A DNA stretch of 64,000 bases from positions 1-64,000 of the forward strand of contig NZ_JBFRFW010000004.1 in NCBI RefSeq assembly GCF_052115025.1. Reading direction: 5' to 3'. Position 1 is the stretch's first letter; each line of letters starts with the position of its first letter. The notes below the pieces were generated by a model that saw nothing but the letters and a program-made list of their open reading frames with translations, was not told the DNA's origin and did no database searches. Below are positions 1 to 8,869 of the stretch, piece after piece. Made by a program: the position numbers and the translations under genes. The stretch is from Bradyrhizobium_A sp052115025 (GTDB taxonomy: Bacteria; Pseudomonadota; Alphaproteobacteria; Rhizobiales; Xanthobacteraceae).

Positions 1-1173
1 AACTACACCCCGTCCGACCTGCAGCAGTCCGCCAACGGCACGGTCGACCCGGAAGTGACGCCGCAGACCCGCTACACGCTGCACACCGCGCAGCTCAACG
101 TCAGCTTCACGCCGGACATCTGGGGCCAGAACCTGCGCAACGTCGAAAGTCTCGACGCCCAGGCCGAGCAGGCCCAGTACCAGCTCGAGGCGGCGTACCT
201 GACGCTGACCGCCAACGTCGTCACCGCGGCGATCCAGGAAGCCTCGCTGCGCGGCCAGATCGCCGCCACCGAGCGGCTGATCAAGATCGCCCGCGACATT
301 CTCGGCATCCTCAAGAACCAGTTCGCCGCCGGCCAGATCGCCCAGGTCGACGTGCTGACCCAGGAGACGCTGCTCGCCCAGGCCGAGCAGGCGCTGCCGC
401 CGCTGCAGAAGCAGCTCGCGGTGCAGCGCGACCTCCTCACCGCGCTCGCCGGCCAGTTCTCCGCCGACGAGGTGCTGCAGAAGTTCGACCTGCCGCGGCT
501 GACGCTGCCGGCCAACCTGCCGGTCAGCCTGCCCTCGACCATGGTGCGCCAGCGCCCCGACGTGCGCGCCGCGGAAGCGGCACTGCATTCGTCGAGCGCC
601 CTTGTCGGCGTCGCGATCGCGGCGCGGCTGCCGAACATCACGCTGTCGGCCAACCCGGGCGCCGCCGCATTCAAGTTCGCCGAGCTGATGACGCCGGGGA
701 CGCTGTTCTACACGGTGGCGGCGAGCGCCAGCCACACGGTGTTCGACGGCTTCACGCTGTACCACAAGCAGAAGGCTGCGGAAGCGGCGCTGGAGCAGTC
801 GGAAGCGCTGTACCGCCAGGCGGTGATCACCGCGATGCAGAACGTCACCGACGCGCTGCGCAGCCTGCAGGCCGACACCCGCGCGGTGCAGGCCGCCGTC
901 AAGGCGGAGAACGCCGCCAAGGCCAGCCTCGACATCGTGCAGAAGCAGCTCACGCTCGGACAGATCAACCAGGTGACGCTGCTGAACGCCCAGCAGGCCT
1001 ATCTCAACACCGCGATCGCCCGGGTACAGGCGGAAGCGACCCGCCTGTCCGATACCGCGGCGCTGTTCATGGCGCTCGGCGGCGGCTGGCCGGCCGACTG
1101 CCCGAGCAAGGACTGGCGCGCCTGCGTGTTCGACGACGTGCAGGTCGCGGCGGCGGCGAAGCCGGTGCAGTAA
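1..1173 (+). CDS. Outer-membrane efflux lipoprotein, NodT/TolC family (5' partial)
   Basis: The frame is open from the first base with no start, so the N-terminus lies outside the window; about 390 residues are visible. It is the channel component of a tripartite RND-type exporter, forming a beta-barrel plus an alpha-helical periplasmic tunnel. The visible part has two repeated long coiled helical regions (roughly residues 30-150 and 240-350) rich in Ala, Gln and Leu, separated by the typical RQRPDVRAAEA and ARLPNITLSANPG segments of the outer-membrane efflux family. The inner-membrane pump and adaptor are presumably upstream. The C-terminus has two Cys residues (DCP and RACVF) after the last helix, as in many proteobacterial NodT homologues. 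Family assignment is firm; substrate is unknown. Confidence 0.9.
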   Translation, partial: NYTPSDLQQSANGTVDPEVTPQTRYTLHTAQLNVSFTPDIWGQNLRNVESLDAQAEQAQYQLEAAYLTLTANVVTAAIQEASLRGQIAATERLIKIARDILGILKNQFAAGQIAQVDVLTQETLLAQAEQALPPLQKQLAVQRDLLTALAGQFSADEVLQKFDLPRLTLPANLPVSLPSTMVRQRPDVRAAEAALHSSSALVGVAIAARLPNITLSANPGAAAFKFAELMTPGTLFYTVAASASHTVFDGFTLYHKQKAAEAALEQSEALYRQAVITAMQNVTDALRSLQADTRAVQAAVKAENAAKASLDIVQKQLTLGQINQVTLLNAQQAYLNTAIARVQAEATRLSDTAALFMALGGGWPADCPSKDWRACVFDDVQVAAAAKPVQ

Positions 1174-1245
1174 GCGCTCCAACGGGCGTCGTGAGCCGGC
1201 TTCCCGGCCAAGCCTGAGGCAGCCAGGCCTGAGGCAGTGCTTGCG

Positions 1246-1277
1246 CGTTTCCGGCGGCGAGCGTGTCGCCGGAAACG
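1246..1277. terminator. Hairpin between convergent genes
   Basis: An 11-bp perfect inverted repeat (CGTTTCCGGCG paired with CGCCGGAAACG) with a 10-base loop sits between the end of the efflux gene and the end of the converging gene. There is no U-tract on either side, so it may act as a bidirectional transcription block or RNA stabiliser rather than a classic intrinsic terminator. Just upstream (1212-1239) the 11-base unit GCCTGAGGCAG occurs twice. Confidence 0.5.
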
Positions 1278-1279
1278 GC

Positions 1280-1711
1280 TCAGGCGGCGACCGCCATTGC
1301 CTCAGCGGCATCACGGTGCGCTGACAGCAGCAGCCCGCGCTTGCAGTGCACCCCGGCCTCGATCCGGAAACCGAACGGCGCCAGCAGCGTCCCCGCCTGC
1401 GGGCCAAGGCCGCAGCCGTCCTCGATCAGCACCATCATCGTCGCGGCTCCGGCGAGGAAAGGCACCACCCGCGCGATGGCGACGCCAAGCGCCGCGCGCG
1501 ACCGCGCCCCCGCCACGATGCCGACCGCGTATTGACCACGCCCGATGGGATCGGTCTCGAGGCCGATGGCCCGCAGGCCGTCAGCCCGCAAGGCCCCGCA
1601 CAGCGCGGCGTCGCCACTGACGATGAAGCGGCAGGCGGCGCCGGGCTGCGCCAGGCGGATCACCGTCTCGACGATCTGGCGCTGCGCCTGGGTCGATGAG
1701 AGCTCGTTCAT
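1280..1711 (-). CDS. Conserved-looking hypothetical protein, 143 aa
   Basis: I do not recognise the family. The protein starts MNELSSTQAQ and is a small mixed alpha/beta protein with Gly/Ala-rich segments, for example VVPFLAGAATMMVLIEDG. It has no signal peptide or clear membrane span. A longer frame upstream exists, but its residues are Pro/Arg/Ser-rich and look non-coding, so I chose this ATG. It converges with the efflux gene and shares the hairpin at its 3' end. Function unknown. Confidence 0.6.
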   Translation of the reverse strand: MNELSSTQAQRQIVETVIRLAQPGAACRFIVSGDAALCGALRADGLRAIGLETDPIGRGQYAVGIVAGARSRAALGVAIARVVPFLAGAATMMVLIEDGCGLGPQAGTLLAPFGFRIEAGVHCKRGLLLSAHRDAAEAMAVAA

Positions 1712-1990
1712 ACACGCCTCGCTTGCCACCGCCGCCCCGCGACCCGTCCCTGCGCGCCCGGGGTCAACGCCTGGCACGCCGCAGGGTTGCGCCGTGTTCC
1801 ACCCCGATCGCGCGCCATGCCAGCCGCGACGCCCCATCCGTTGAGGAGAAGATGGCAGCGGCGCCGTAGGGATTCGAGACAAGGGTCCGCCGGATTTCAT
1901 AAACGGACCATAAGCGCATGGCGACGAGGCGGACCTGCGTACCGTCCCAGCCTCCGCTTACGGACGGCGAATCTGGTTTATCCTGCCGCC

Positions 1991-3139
1991 ATGTCCGCTC
2001 CCAAACCGCTTCCCCTCGGCAAGGCACAGGCCCGCCGCATCTGGCTGCACGCCCAGCGCCTCGACACGCCCGCGCCGTTCGGCGACGGGCCGCAGGCCGT
2101 CGCCGCCGCGGTGAGCCATCTCGGCTATGTCCAGATCGACACCATCAACGTCATCGAGCGCAGCCACCACCACATCCTGTTCAACCGCATCCCGTCCTAC
2201 CGCCGCGCCGACCTCGTGCAGGCGCAGAGTGCGGACAAGAGCGTGTTCGAGTACTGGACCCACGCGCTGTCCTATGTGCCGACCGCGGACTTGCGCTTCT
2301 TCCTGCCGGCGATGCGCGCGCACCGCCGCGAGCCGAGCCGATGGTTCGCGAGCGTGACGCCCGCCGACACCCGCAAGGTGATGCGGCTGCTGCGCAGCGG
2401 CGGCCCGCTCAGCATCCGCGACATCGACGACGACGTGCTGGTGGACAAGATCCATCCCTGGGCCAGCCGCAAGCCGTCGAAGCGGGCGCTGCAGCTGGCG
2501 TTCTATGGCGGCGCCGTCACCATCAGCGCCCGCGACGGCATGCTGAAGAGCTATGATCTGACGGCGCGGCATTTCGGCTGGCGGACACCGCCGAAGGGCG
2601 CCTCGGAGGCGGAGATCACCGCCTATCGCCTCGACCGCGCGCTGCGCGCCCAGGGCCTCGTCAGCCTCGACTCGGTCTGCCATCTCGAGGCGTCGCGCAA
2701 GGCGGCGGTGCGCAAGCTGATCGAGACGCGCATGCGCCGCGGTGCGCTGGTGCCGGTGGCGCTGGAGGGCGCCGGCAAGCAGGAGCACTGGGCGACACCG
2801 CAGACGCTGGCGCAGGTCCATGCCCCGACCGACCTCGTCCACATCCTGTCGCCGTTCGATCCGCTGACCATCCAGCGCAAGCGCACCCACCTGCTGTTCG
2901 GCCACGACCACCGTTTCGAGGCCTATCTGCCGAAGGAGAAGCGCAAACTCGGCTATTTCGCCCTGCCGGTGCTGGCCGGCGACCGCCTGGTCGCGGCACT
3001 CGACCTCAAGGCCGACCGGGCGCAGGGCAGGCTGCTGATGCAGCAATGGACGTGGCTGGAGAACGGCCCGCGGCGCGAGCTCAAGCGCCGCATCGAGGAC
3101 GCGCTCGACCGCTTCGCGCGCTTCCAGTTCGGCGCGTGA
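1991..3139 (+). CDS. ycaQ: YcaQ/AlkX-type DNA glycosylase (winged-helix HTH_42 family)
   Basis: This 382-residue protein belongs to the winged-helix HTH_42 family, which includes the interstrand-crosslink glycosylases AlkZ (Streptomyces) and YcaQ/AlkX (E. coli). The catalytic motif is visible as VQIDTINV: Gln48 and Asp50 give the Q-x-D form typical of the YcaQ branch, whereas AlkZ has Q-x-Q. Other family landmarks are ERSHHHILFNR, FEYWTHALSYVP and the C-terminal SPFDPLTIQRKR. YcaQ enzymes excise nitrogen-mustard-type alkylated bases. The ATG start is followed at once by the conserved N-terminal helix; an upstream extension of the frame is Arg-rich and non-conserved in appearance. It converges with the next gene with only six bases between. 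Confidence 0.88.
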   Translation: MSAPKPLPLGKAQARRIWLHAQRLDTPAPFGDGPQAVAAAVSHLGYVQIDTINVIERSHHHILFNRIPSYRRADLVQAQSADKSVFEYWTHALSYVPTADLRFFLPAMRAHRREPSRWFASVTPADTRKVMRLLRSGGPLSIRDIDDDVLVDKIHPWASRKPSKRALQLAFYGGAVTISARDGMLKSYDLTARHFGWRTPPKGASEAEITAYRLDRALRAQGLVSLDSVCHLEASRKAAVRKLIETRMRRGALVPVALEGAGKQEHWATPQTLAQVHAPTDLVHILSPFDPLTIQRKRTHLLFGHDHRFEAYLPKEKRKLGYFALPVLAGDRLVAALDLKADRAQGRLLMQQWTWLENGPRRELKRRIEDALDRFARFQFGA

Positions 3140-3145
3140 GACGGC

Positions 3146-3529
3146 CTATTCGCTGAGCTGTGCGCGGTAGTCGTCGAGCACGCCCTGGACGCGATAGCAC
3201 TCCGCCTCGTCGGTGGTGAGCTTGACCCAGCCGCGCTCGGGGATGAACACCGCCTGGTCTTTCAGGCCGCGCTCGAACCCTTCCTGGATCCAGCTCTTGT
3301 TGCGCGGCGACAGGAACGGCGCGAGATCCGCCATCAGCTGCTTGGTCTGTCCCTGCGGGATTCGATCGTGGCCCTCGCACAGCAGCGCGGCGGCGAAGAA
3401 CGAGCCGGCGCTGGTCGCGGTCGTCTTCGACATGTCGGCGGCGGACGGAGCGGAACCGAGCACAAGCGTGGTGAACGTCGCGACGGCGGCTGGAGCGAAA
3501 CGGACGGAACGACGAAGCACGAAACGCAA
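3146..3529 (-). CDS. Small secreted hypothetical protein, 127 aa
   Basis: The N-terminus (MRFVLRRSV, then a hydrophobic stretch to about residue 31, ending SAPSAAD) is a typical Sec signal peptide. The mature part is about 95 residues, with two Cys (in ALLCEGHD and EAECYRV) that could form a disulphide, and a charged helical C-terminus. I recognise no named domain. It is a single gene between two plus-strand genes. Confidence 0.65.
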   Translation of the reverse strand: MRFVLRRSVRFAPAAVATFTTLVLGSAPSAADMSKTTATSAGSFFAAALLCEGHDRIPQGQTKQLMADLAPFLSPRNKSWIQEGFERGLKDQAVFIPERGWVKLTTDEAECYRVQGVLDDYRAQLSE

Positions 3530-3805
3530 AACGACAGCCCTGGTTCGGGTGGGTGGAGAAAGAGCCGCGACCGGCGCTCCCCGCGACAGAACTGAAATTT
3601 CGTGGCGCCGTCAAATGCTGCGCTGCGTCGTCCGACAGTTGTGCACCGCCGCGTGACGGTGCCTGGGAACCGGAGCGGGAGCGCTGTCAAGGCAGCTTCG
3701 CGAAGCCCTGCGCCGCAGCGCGTCGGCTTGTCGCTGTGGCACCGCCTCGATAGGTTCCAGGACAACAAGCAACACGATCGACACGGCAACACGACTGGAA
3801 GCGCC

Positions 3806-5386
3806 ATGGACTGGTTCGGCCTGCCCCTTTCCGACCTGCGGCATGAGACGCGATTCGGCGATCGCCTCGTGCCCGCCTTCGCCGAACGGCCGCACAGCCT
3901 GTGGCAGATGCTGGAGGACGCCGCCGCGCGGCAGCCCGACGGCGAAGCACTGGTGTGCGGCACGGCGCGGCTGACCTGGCGCGAGGTCCGCGACCAGTCC
4001 GCGCGGGTCGCCGCCGGGCTCGCCGCCCGCGGGCTTGTCAGCGGCGACCGTCTCGCGCTGCTGCTCGGCAACCGCACCGAATTCGTGCTGGCGCTGTTCG
4101 GCGCCGCCCGCCTCGGCGTCGTCAGCGTGGTGCTGAGCACGCGCCAGCAGACGCCGGAGCTCGCCTATGCCCTCACCGACAGCGGCGCGCGGCTGATCGT
4201 CCATGAGAGCAGCCTCACCGACCGCCTGCCGCAGGCGGATGCCGTACCGGCGCTGGCTGGACGCATCGCCACCGATGGCTTCGCCGAGTTGCTGGCCGCC
4301 GAGCCCGGCCAGCCGCCGGCGGCGGTCGGCGAGGAAGACACCGCGCTGATCCTCTACACCTCCGGCACCACCGGCCGGCCGAAGGGCGCGATGCTCGCCC
4401 ACTGCAATCTCATCCACTCGGCGATGATCTACGAGGCCTGCCTGGGGCTGACGGCCGCCGACCGCTCGATCGCCGCGGTGCCGCTCGCCCATGTCACCGG
4501 GGTCGTCGCCAACATCATGAGCATGGTGCGCTGCGCCGGCACGCTGATCGTGGTCGCCGAGTTCAAGGCCGCCGACTACCTGCGCGTCGCCGCGCGCGAG
4601 CGCGCCACCTACACGGTGATGGTGCCGGCGATGTACAATCTCTGCCTGCTGCAGGCGGACTTCGCCGACCATGACCTCTCGGCGTGGCGCATCGGCGGCT
4701 ATGGCGGCGCGCCGATGCCGACCGCGACCATCGAGAAGCTGGCGCAGGCGCTGCCGGGCCTGAAGCTGATCAATGCCTATGGCGCGACGGAGACCACCTC
4801 GCCCTCGACCATCATGCCGCCGCAGTTCACCGCGCAGCATCTCGACAGCGTCGGCTTCGCCTGCCCGGGCGCCCACATCATCGCCGTCGATCCGCAGGGG
4901 CGCGAGCTGCCGCCGGGCGAGGTCGGCGAACTCTGGATCCATGGCGGCTCGGTCATCAAGGGCTACTGGAACAATCCGAAGGCGACCGCCGAGAGCTTCA
5001 CCGCCGGTTACTGGCACTCCGGCGATCTCGGTTCGGTGGATGCCGGCGGCTTCGTGCGGGTGTTCGACCGCGCCAAGGACATGATCAACCGCGGCGGGCT
5101 CAAGATCTATTCGGCGGAAGTCGAGTCGGTGCTCGCCGGCCATCCCGACGTCATCGAGAGCGCGATCGTCGCGAGGCCCTGCCCGGTGCTCGGCGAGCGC
5201 GTCCATGCCATCGTCGTCGCCCGCAACGCCACCCTCGCCGCCGACAGCCTGCGCCAGCTCTGCATCACCCAGCTGTCCGACTACAAGGTGCCGGAGACCT
5301 TCGACATCACCCTTGAGCCATTGCCGCGCAACGCCAACGGCAAGGTGATGAAGAAGCAGCTGCGCGAGCGCGTGACAGCGGCGTGA
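3806..5386 (+). CDS. Class I adenylate-forming enzyme, acyl-CoA synthetase
   Basis: This 526-residue protein activates a carboxylic acid as acyl-AMP and transfers it to CoA. Visible motifs are the phosphate-binding loop TSGTTGRPKG (residues 185-194), the YGATETTSP motif, the HSGDLG motif, the hinge GGLKIYSAEVESVL and the C-terminal catalytic lysine region PRNANGKVMKK. The ATG at 3806 is preceded by GGAAG; upstream residues in the same frame are Arg/Ser-rich and look untranslated. It is followed after 302 bases by an aldehyde dehydrogenase, so the two may work together in degrading an aldehyde or acid. The sequence does not fix the chain length or aromatic nature of the substrate. Confidence 0.9.
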   Translation: MDWFGLPLSDLRHETRFGDRLVPAFAERPHSLWQMLEDAAARQPDGEALVCGTARLTWREVRDQSARVAAGLAARGLVSGDRLALLLGNRTEFVLALFGAARLGVVSVVLSTRQQTPELAYALTDSGARLIVHESSLTDRLPQADAVPALAGRIATDGFAELLAAEPGQPPAAVGEEDTALILYTSGTTGRPKGAMLAHCNLIHSAMIYEACLGLTAADRSIAAVPLAHVTGVVANIMSMVRCAGTLIVVAEFKAADYLRVAARERATYTVMVPAMYNLCLLQADFADHDLSAWRIGGYGGAPMPTATIEKLAQALPGLKLINAYGATETTSPSTIMPPQFTAQHLDSVGFACPGAHIIAVDPQGRELPPGEVGELWIHGGSVIKGYWNNPKATAESFTAGYWHSGDLGSVDAGGFVRVFDRAKDMINRGGLKIYSAEVESVLAGHPDVIESAIVARPCPVLGERVHAIVVARNATLAADSLRQLCITQLSDYKVPETFDITLEPLPRNANGKVMKKQLRERVTAA

Positions 5387-5688
5387 GAGGCGTGCCCTCG
5401 CGGCGGCGTCGCCGATGGCAGCGGGATGGGCGTTCATGATGTCGGCGCCGCGGGAAGGTCTGACGTCTGAATGCGGCGCCCTCGTGAGGCCGTGAACCCG
5501 GCCGCGACCATCGGCCGAGCATGGGCCGGGCCTCGCCGCATCGAACCAACATTTCGCCCTATGGAAATGACGTTTCCCGCGACCGCGTGATTTGCACTGG
5601 CCGCAGCTGTTGTGCCAACATCGTTTCACCGCCCCCCATAATCGAACAAGGGCCCGCCTGAACGGGCCGAACGTCGAAAGAGGACATC
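5387..5688. other. Intergenic region with small dyad upstream of the aldehyde dehydrogenase
   Basis: There is no gene here. The only structure I see is the inverted repeat GGAAA-TGACG-TTTCC at 5563-5577, about 110 bases before the next start codon, which could be an operator. A good ribosome-binding site (AAAGAGGA) precedes the ATG at 5689. Confidence 0.4.
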
Positions 5689-7119
5689 ATGGTCAATCGC
5701 CTGCAATTCTACATCGACGGCGCCTGGGTCGATCCCGTCGTCAAGAAGACCGTTCCGGTGGTCAATCCCGCAACCGAAGAGCCGCTGTACGATGTCGCGG
5801 TCGGCTCGAAGGCCGACGTCGACAAGGCCGTCGCCGCCGCCAGGCGCGCGTTCGAGACTTTTTCGCAGACCAGCCGCGAGGACCGCGTCGCGCTGCTGAC
5901 ACGGGTGGTCGAGGTCTACAAGACGCGCATGAAGGACATCGGCGCCGCTGTGTCCGACGAGATGGGCGCGCCGCTCGGCTTTGCCGAGAAATTCCAGGCC
6001 GGCGCCGGCCTCGGCCACATCATGTCGACCCTCGAGGTCCTCAAGAACTACCAGTTCGAGGAGCCGCTCGGCTCCGCCGTGGTGGTGCGCGAGCCGGTCG
6101 GCGTCATCGGCATGATCACGCCGTGGAACTGGCCGCTCAACCAGATCGCCTGCAAGGTCGCGCCCGCGCTCGCCGCCGGCTGCACCATGATTCTCAAGCC
6201 CTCCGAGTTCACGCCGACCTCGGCGCTGATCTTCGCCGAGATCCTGCATGAAGCGGGCGTGCCGAAGGGCGTGTTCAACCTCGTCAACGGCCTCGGCCCC
6301 GAGGTCGGCGCCGCCATGAGCGAGCATCCGGACATCGACATGATCTCGTTCACCGGCTCGACCCGCGCCGGCATCGATGTCGCCAAGCGCGCCGCGCCGA
6401 CGGTGAAGCGCGTCAGCCAGGAGCTCGGCGGCAAGTCGCCGAACATCATCCTCGACGACGCTGATTTCACCAAGGCGGTGAGCGGCGGCGTCGCCCAGGT
6501 GTTCGCCAATTCGGGCCAGTCGTGCAACGCGCCGACCCGCATGATCGTGCCGCTGTCGAAGATGAAGGAGGTCGCTGAGATCGCCAAGGGCGTCGCCGAC
6601 AAGACCAGGGCGGGCGATCCGCGCGCGGCCGACACCACCATCGGCCCGGTCGTGTCGCGCATCCAGTGGGACAAGATCCAGGCGCTGATCCAGAAGGGCA
6701 TCGACGAGGGCGCCACCCTCGTTGCCGGCGGACCCGGCCTGCCCGAGGGCGTCAACAAGGGCTTCTATGTCCGCCCGACCGTGTTCGCCGACGTCACCAA
6801 CGACATGACCATCGCGCGCGAGGAGATCTTCGGGCCGGTCATCGCCATCCTCGGCGCCAAGGACGAGGACGACGCGGTGAAGATCGCCAACGACACGCCC
6901 TATGGCCTTGCCGGCTATGTCTCCGCCGGCACCGTCGAGCGCGCCCGCGCGGTCGGCCGCAAGCTGCGCGCCGGCAACGTCAACCTCAACGGCGTGCCCA
7001 ACGAGCGCACCGCGCCGTTCGGCGGCTACAAGCAGTCGGGCAACGGCCGCGAGTGGGGCAAGTTCGGCCTCGAGGAGTATCTCGAAGTCAAGGCGATCGC
7101 CGGCTACAGCGCCGCGTGA
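5689..7119 (+). CDS. NAD(P)-dependent aldehyde dehydrogenase
   Basis: This 476-residue ALDH-superfamily enzyme oxidises an aldehyde to its acid. Catalytic residues are visible: Asn147 in TPWNWPLNQ, the general base Glu245 in QELGGKSPN and the nucleophile Cys279 in NSGQSCNAPTR. The EEIFGPV and PFGGYKQSGNGRE motifs are also present. Length and motif spacing match the family. The start has a strong Shine-Dalgarno sequence (AAAGAGGA, seven bases before ATG). It is followed by an intrinsic terminator, so it ends its transcription unit. Context with the preceding acyl-CoA synthetase suggests an aldehyde-to-acid-to-CoA-ester route; the substrate is not determined. Confidence 0.93.
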   Translation: MVNRLQFYIDGAWVDPVVKKTVPVVNPATEEPLYDVAVGSKADVDKAVAAARRAFETFSQTSREDRVALLTRVVEVYKTRMKDIGAAVSDEMGAPLGFAEKFQAGAGLGHIMSTLEVLKNYQFEEPLGSAVVVREPVGVIGMITPWNWPLNQIACKVAPALAAGCTMILKPSEFTPTSALIFAEILHEAGVPKGVFNLVNGLGPEVGAAMSEHPDIDMISFTGSTRAGIDVAKRAAPTVKRVSQELGGKSPNIILDDADFTKAVSGGVAQVFANSGQSCNAPTRMIVPLSKMKEVAEIAKGVADKTRAGDPRAADTTIGPVVSRIQWDKIQALIQKGIDEGATLVAGGPGLPEGVNKGFYVRPTVFADVTNDMTIAREEIFGPVIAILGAKDEDDAVKIANDTPYGLAGYVSAGTVERARAVGRKLRAGNVNLNGVPNERTAPFGGYKQSGNGREWGKFGLEEYLEVKAIAGYSAA

Positions 7120-7164
7120 CGACACAATGAACGACCTGGCTGGGTCATCCAGCAGCTGACAAAC

Positions 7165-7200
7165 GCGCCGGCCTCTCGCGAGGCCGGCGCTTTTCTTTGA
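7165..7200 (+). terminator. Rho-independent terminator after aldehyde dehydrogenase
   Basis: An 11-bp perfect GC-rich stem (GCGCCGGCCTC paired with GAGGCCGGCGC) with a TCGC tetraloop is followed by TTTTCTTT. It lies 45 bases after the dehydrogenase stop codon. Confidence 0.88.
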
Positions 7201-7244
7201 TCAGTTGGAATTGCGTCCGGTGCCAGCCAGCGCGTTCCGTCCCC

Positions 7245-7844
7245 TCACCCGATGCCCCACAGCTGCGCCAGGCGATAGCCGGCGTCGCGCAGCAGCTCGG
7301 TGGCGGCGGCGCGGGCCTGCGCCGGGGTGCGCCAGTTCAGCGCCAGCCCTGCCGCTTCCAGCGTCTGCTCGGCACACACCACGCGCTCCACCACCAGCGC
7401 GGCGCGCAGGCCGATGTGCTGCACCGCCTCGCGATAGCGCTGGCGGTGAAACACCTGCCGCTCGGTCTTGGCCATGCCGGAGTAGCCGCCGGGATCGACA
7501 GCGAACACGCGGCTGAGGTCGACGCTGCCGACCGACGGCTGCAGGCCGGCATGGTGCCAGTGCTGCTTGAACTTCATCAGCGCCGAATACTCGCGCGCGT
7601 CGATGCCGCCGCGGGCATTGAGGCGCTCGAGCGGCGAATCGCGCAGCGTGTAGATGCGCGTGCCCTGGGCATCGTCGCCGATCTCGACATGGCCGTCGGC
7701 TTTCGCAAGACGCTCCTGCGTCGGCGCGCCGAGCGGCTCGCGCCGCGTGCGCAGGCGGCCGACGCGGCGGCGCTTCGGCCGGCGCTTGCCGTCGTTGGCG
7801 GCGACCTTGATGTCGCCCTTCGGCGGAATGTGAAAATGGCTCAT
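7245..7844 (-). CDS. DUF6456-like protein, last gene of a phage-immunity-like module
   Basis: This 199-residue protein has a basic N-terminus (KRRPKRRRVGRL) followed by a helical domain with SPLERL, EYSALMKFKQHW and ALVVERVVCAEQTLEAAG. That pattern resembles the DUF6456 domain of alphaproteobacterial HTH and phage-related proteins; the match is from memory. Its ATG overlaps the stop of the upstream gene by four bases (ATGA), so the two are translationally coupled. The role is unknown. The basic tail suggests nucleic-acid contact. Confidence 0.72.
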   Translation of the reverse strand: MSHFHIPPKGDIKVAANDGKRRPKRRRVGRLRTRREPLGAPTQERLAKADGHVEIGDDAQGTRIYTLRDSPLERLNARGGIDAREYSALMKFKQHWHHAGLQPSVGSVDLSRVFAVDPGGYSGMAKTERQVFHRQRYREAVQHIGLRAALVVERVVCAEQTLEAAGLALNWRTPAQARAAATELLRDAGYRLAQLWGIG

Positions 7845-8704
7845 GGCTGCAGGCTCTCCTTGAGGGTGGATGGATCGGGTGACAGGTCGGCTGACGGCGC
7901 GAACGGCGCGCCGTCGGGGGCGAGACCGAAGCGCGCCAACAGCTCGGTGGAGGCGCGGCAGCCGGCGAGACCCGGCGCCGGCCCGGCCCAGCGCGACCAG
8001 TGCCGTGTGGTGGCGAACAGCCGCACCGCCTCCTCGATGCCGAGCCGCGACGGCGGCCCGAGCGCGAGGCGTTTCGGTGCCCGCGATGCATGGGCTTCGC
8101 GGATCGGCGCGTCGAAATAATTGAGGCTGGAAAGGTTCGGCTTGCGTGCCACGATCTCGCTGACCACCGCGAGGATGATGTCGGCCTCATAGCCCTGGCT
8201 GAGCCACAGCCTGACGCGGCCGGTGTCCGGCACGCTCGCGGCATTGGCCTGCACGAACGCGCGCGCGACCTCGTCACGCAGCTCGGCCTCGAGCGGTGAT
8301 GCCGCGCCGCGCGGCGCCGCGGCGTCCGGCGCGGCCGCGCCCTCGGCGATCTCAGGCACGGCCGCCACGATCGTCGCCTGCGCCGCACGGCGGTTGGCGC
8401 GGAAGCGCCGCACCCGCTCGGTCGAACAGTCCGACTGAAACTGGCGGCCGTTCCAGTTGTGCGGCATCACGACGCCGCCGCTGTCGTCGAGCAGGCCCGC
8501 CGTCACCAGGCGCGCGATGATGTCGGCCGCCTTGCGCGGCGTCATCCGCAGCTTGTAGGCGACGACATTCACCGCGGGCAGCGCGCCGCCGTTCTGCGAG
8601 GCGAGGCACCACAGGTTGATCAGCGCCTTGAACAGCGCGCTCGACAGCTGCTGCACTTTCGGATCATCCACCAGGGTGTTGTAGACGCGGAACCAGTGAT
8701 GCAT
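7841..8704 (-). CDS. Winged-helix protein resembling phage replication initiators
   Basis: This 287-residue protein starts MHHWFRVYNTLVDDPKV, very like the N-termini of phage O-type/replisome-organiser proteins. It continues with a helix-turn-helix segment at about residues 20-75 (FKALINLWCLASQNGG, KLRMTPRKAADIIARLV). The middle is Ala/Pro-rich, and a second helical domain (DEVARAFVQANAAS, GYEADIILAVVSEIVARK) follows. A longer upstream frame is Trp/Arg-rich and unlikely to be translated. It sits between the DnaA-domain gene and the DUF6456-like gene in the same direction. Assignment to replication is inference from fold and context. Confidence 0.75.
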   Translation of the reverse strand: MHHWFRVYNTLVDDPKVQQLSSALFKALINLWCLASQNGGALPAVNVVAYKLRMTPRKAADIIARLVTAGLLDDSGGVVMPHNWNGRQFQSDCSTERVRRFRANRRAAQATIVAAVPEIAEGAAAPDAAAPRGAASPLEAELRDEVARAFVQANAASVPDTGRVRLWLSQGYEADIILAVVSEIVARKPNLSSLNYFDAPIREAHASRAPKRLALGPPSRLGIEEAVRLFATTRHWSRWAGPAPGLAGCRASTELLARFGLAPDGAPFAPSADLSPDPSTLKESLQP

Positions 8705-8869
8705 GCGGTCACGGCCTGGGCCGCTCCAAGACCAGAACCAAGCACAGAGCCAACAACAGAGGCGGGAACGGAGCCGCGCCTCGCCGCCCGCCCCTCGCGC
8801 CCCCGCGACGGCGACGATTCCCATCGCGATCGCGTCCCGCGCGAGGAGCAGGCGGCGCGGACAACCCTG

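Noticed and set aside
3611..5629. A 672-codon minus-strand frame opposite the acyl-CoA synthetase
   Set aside because: Antisense shadow; the plus strand carries all adenylate-forming motifs.
8704..8869. Extension of the replication-like gene to an upstream ATG at 8824
   Set aside because: The added 40 residues are Trp/Arg/Ser-rich and unlike the family N-terminus MHHWFRVYN.
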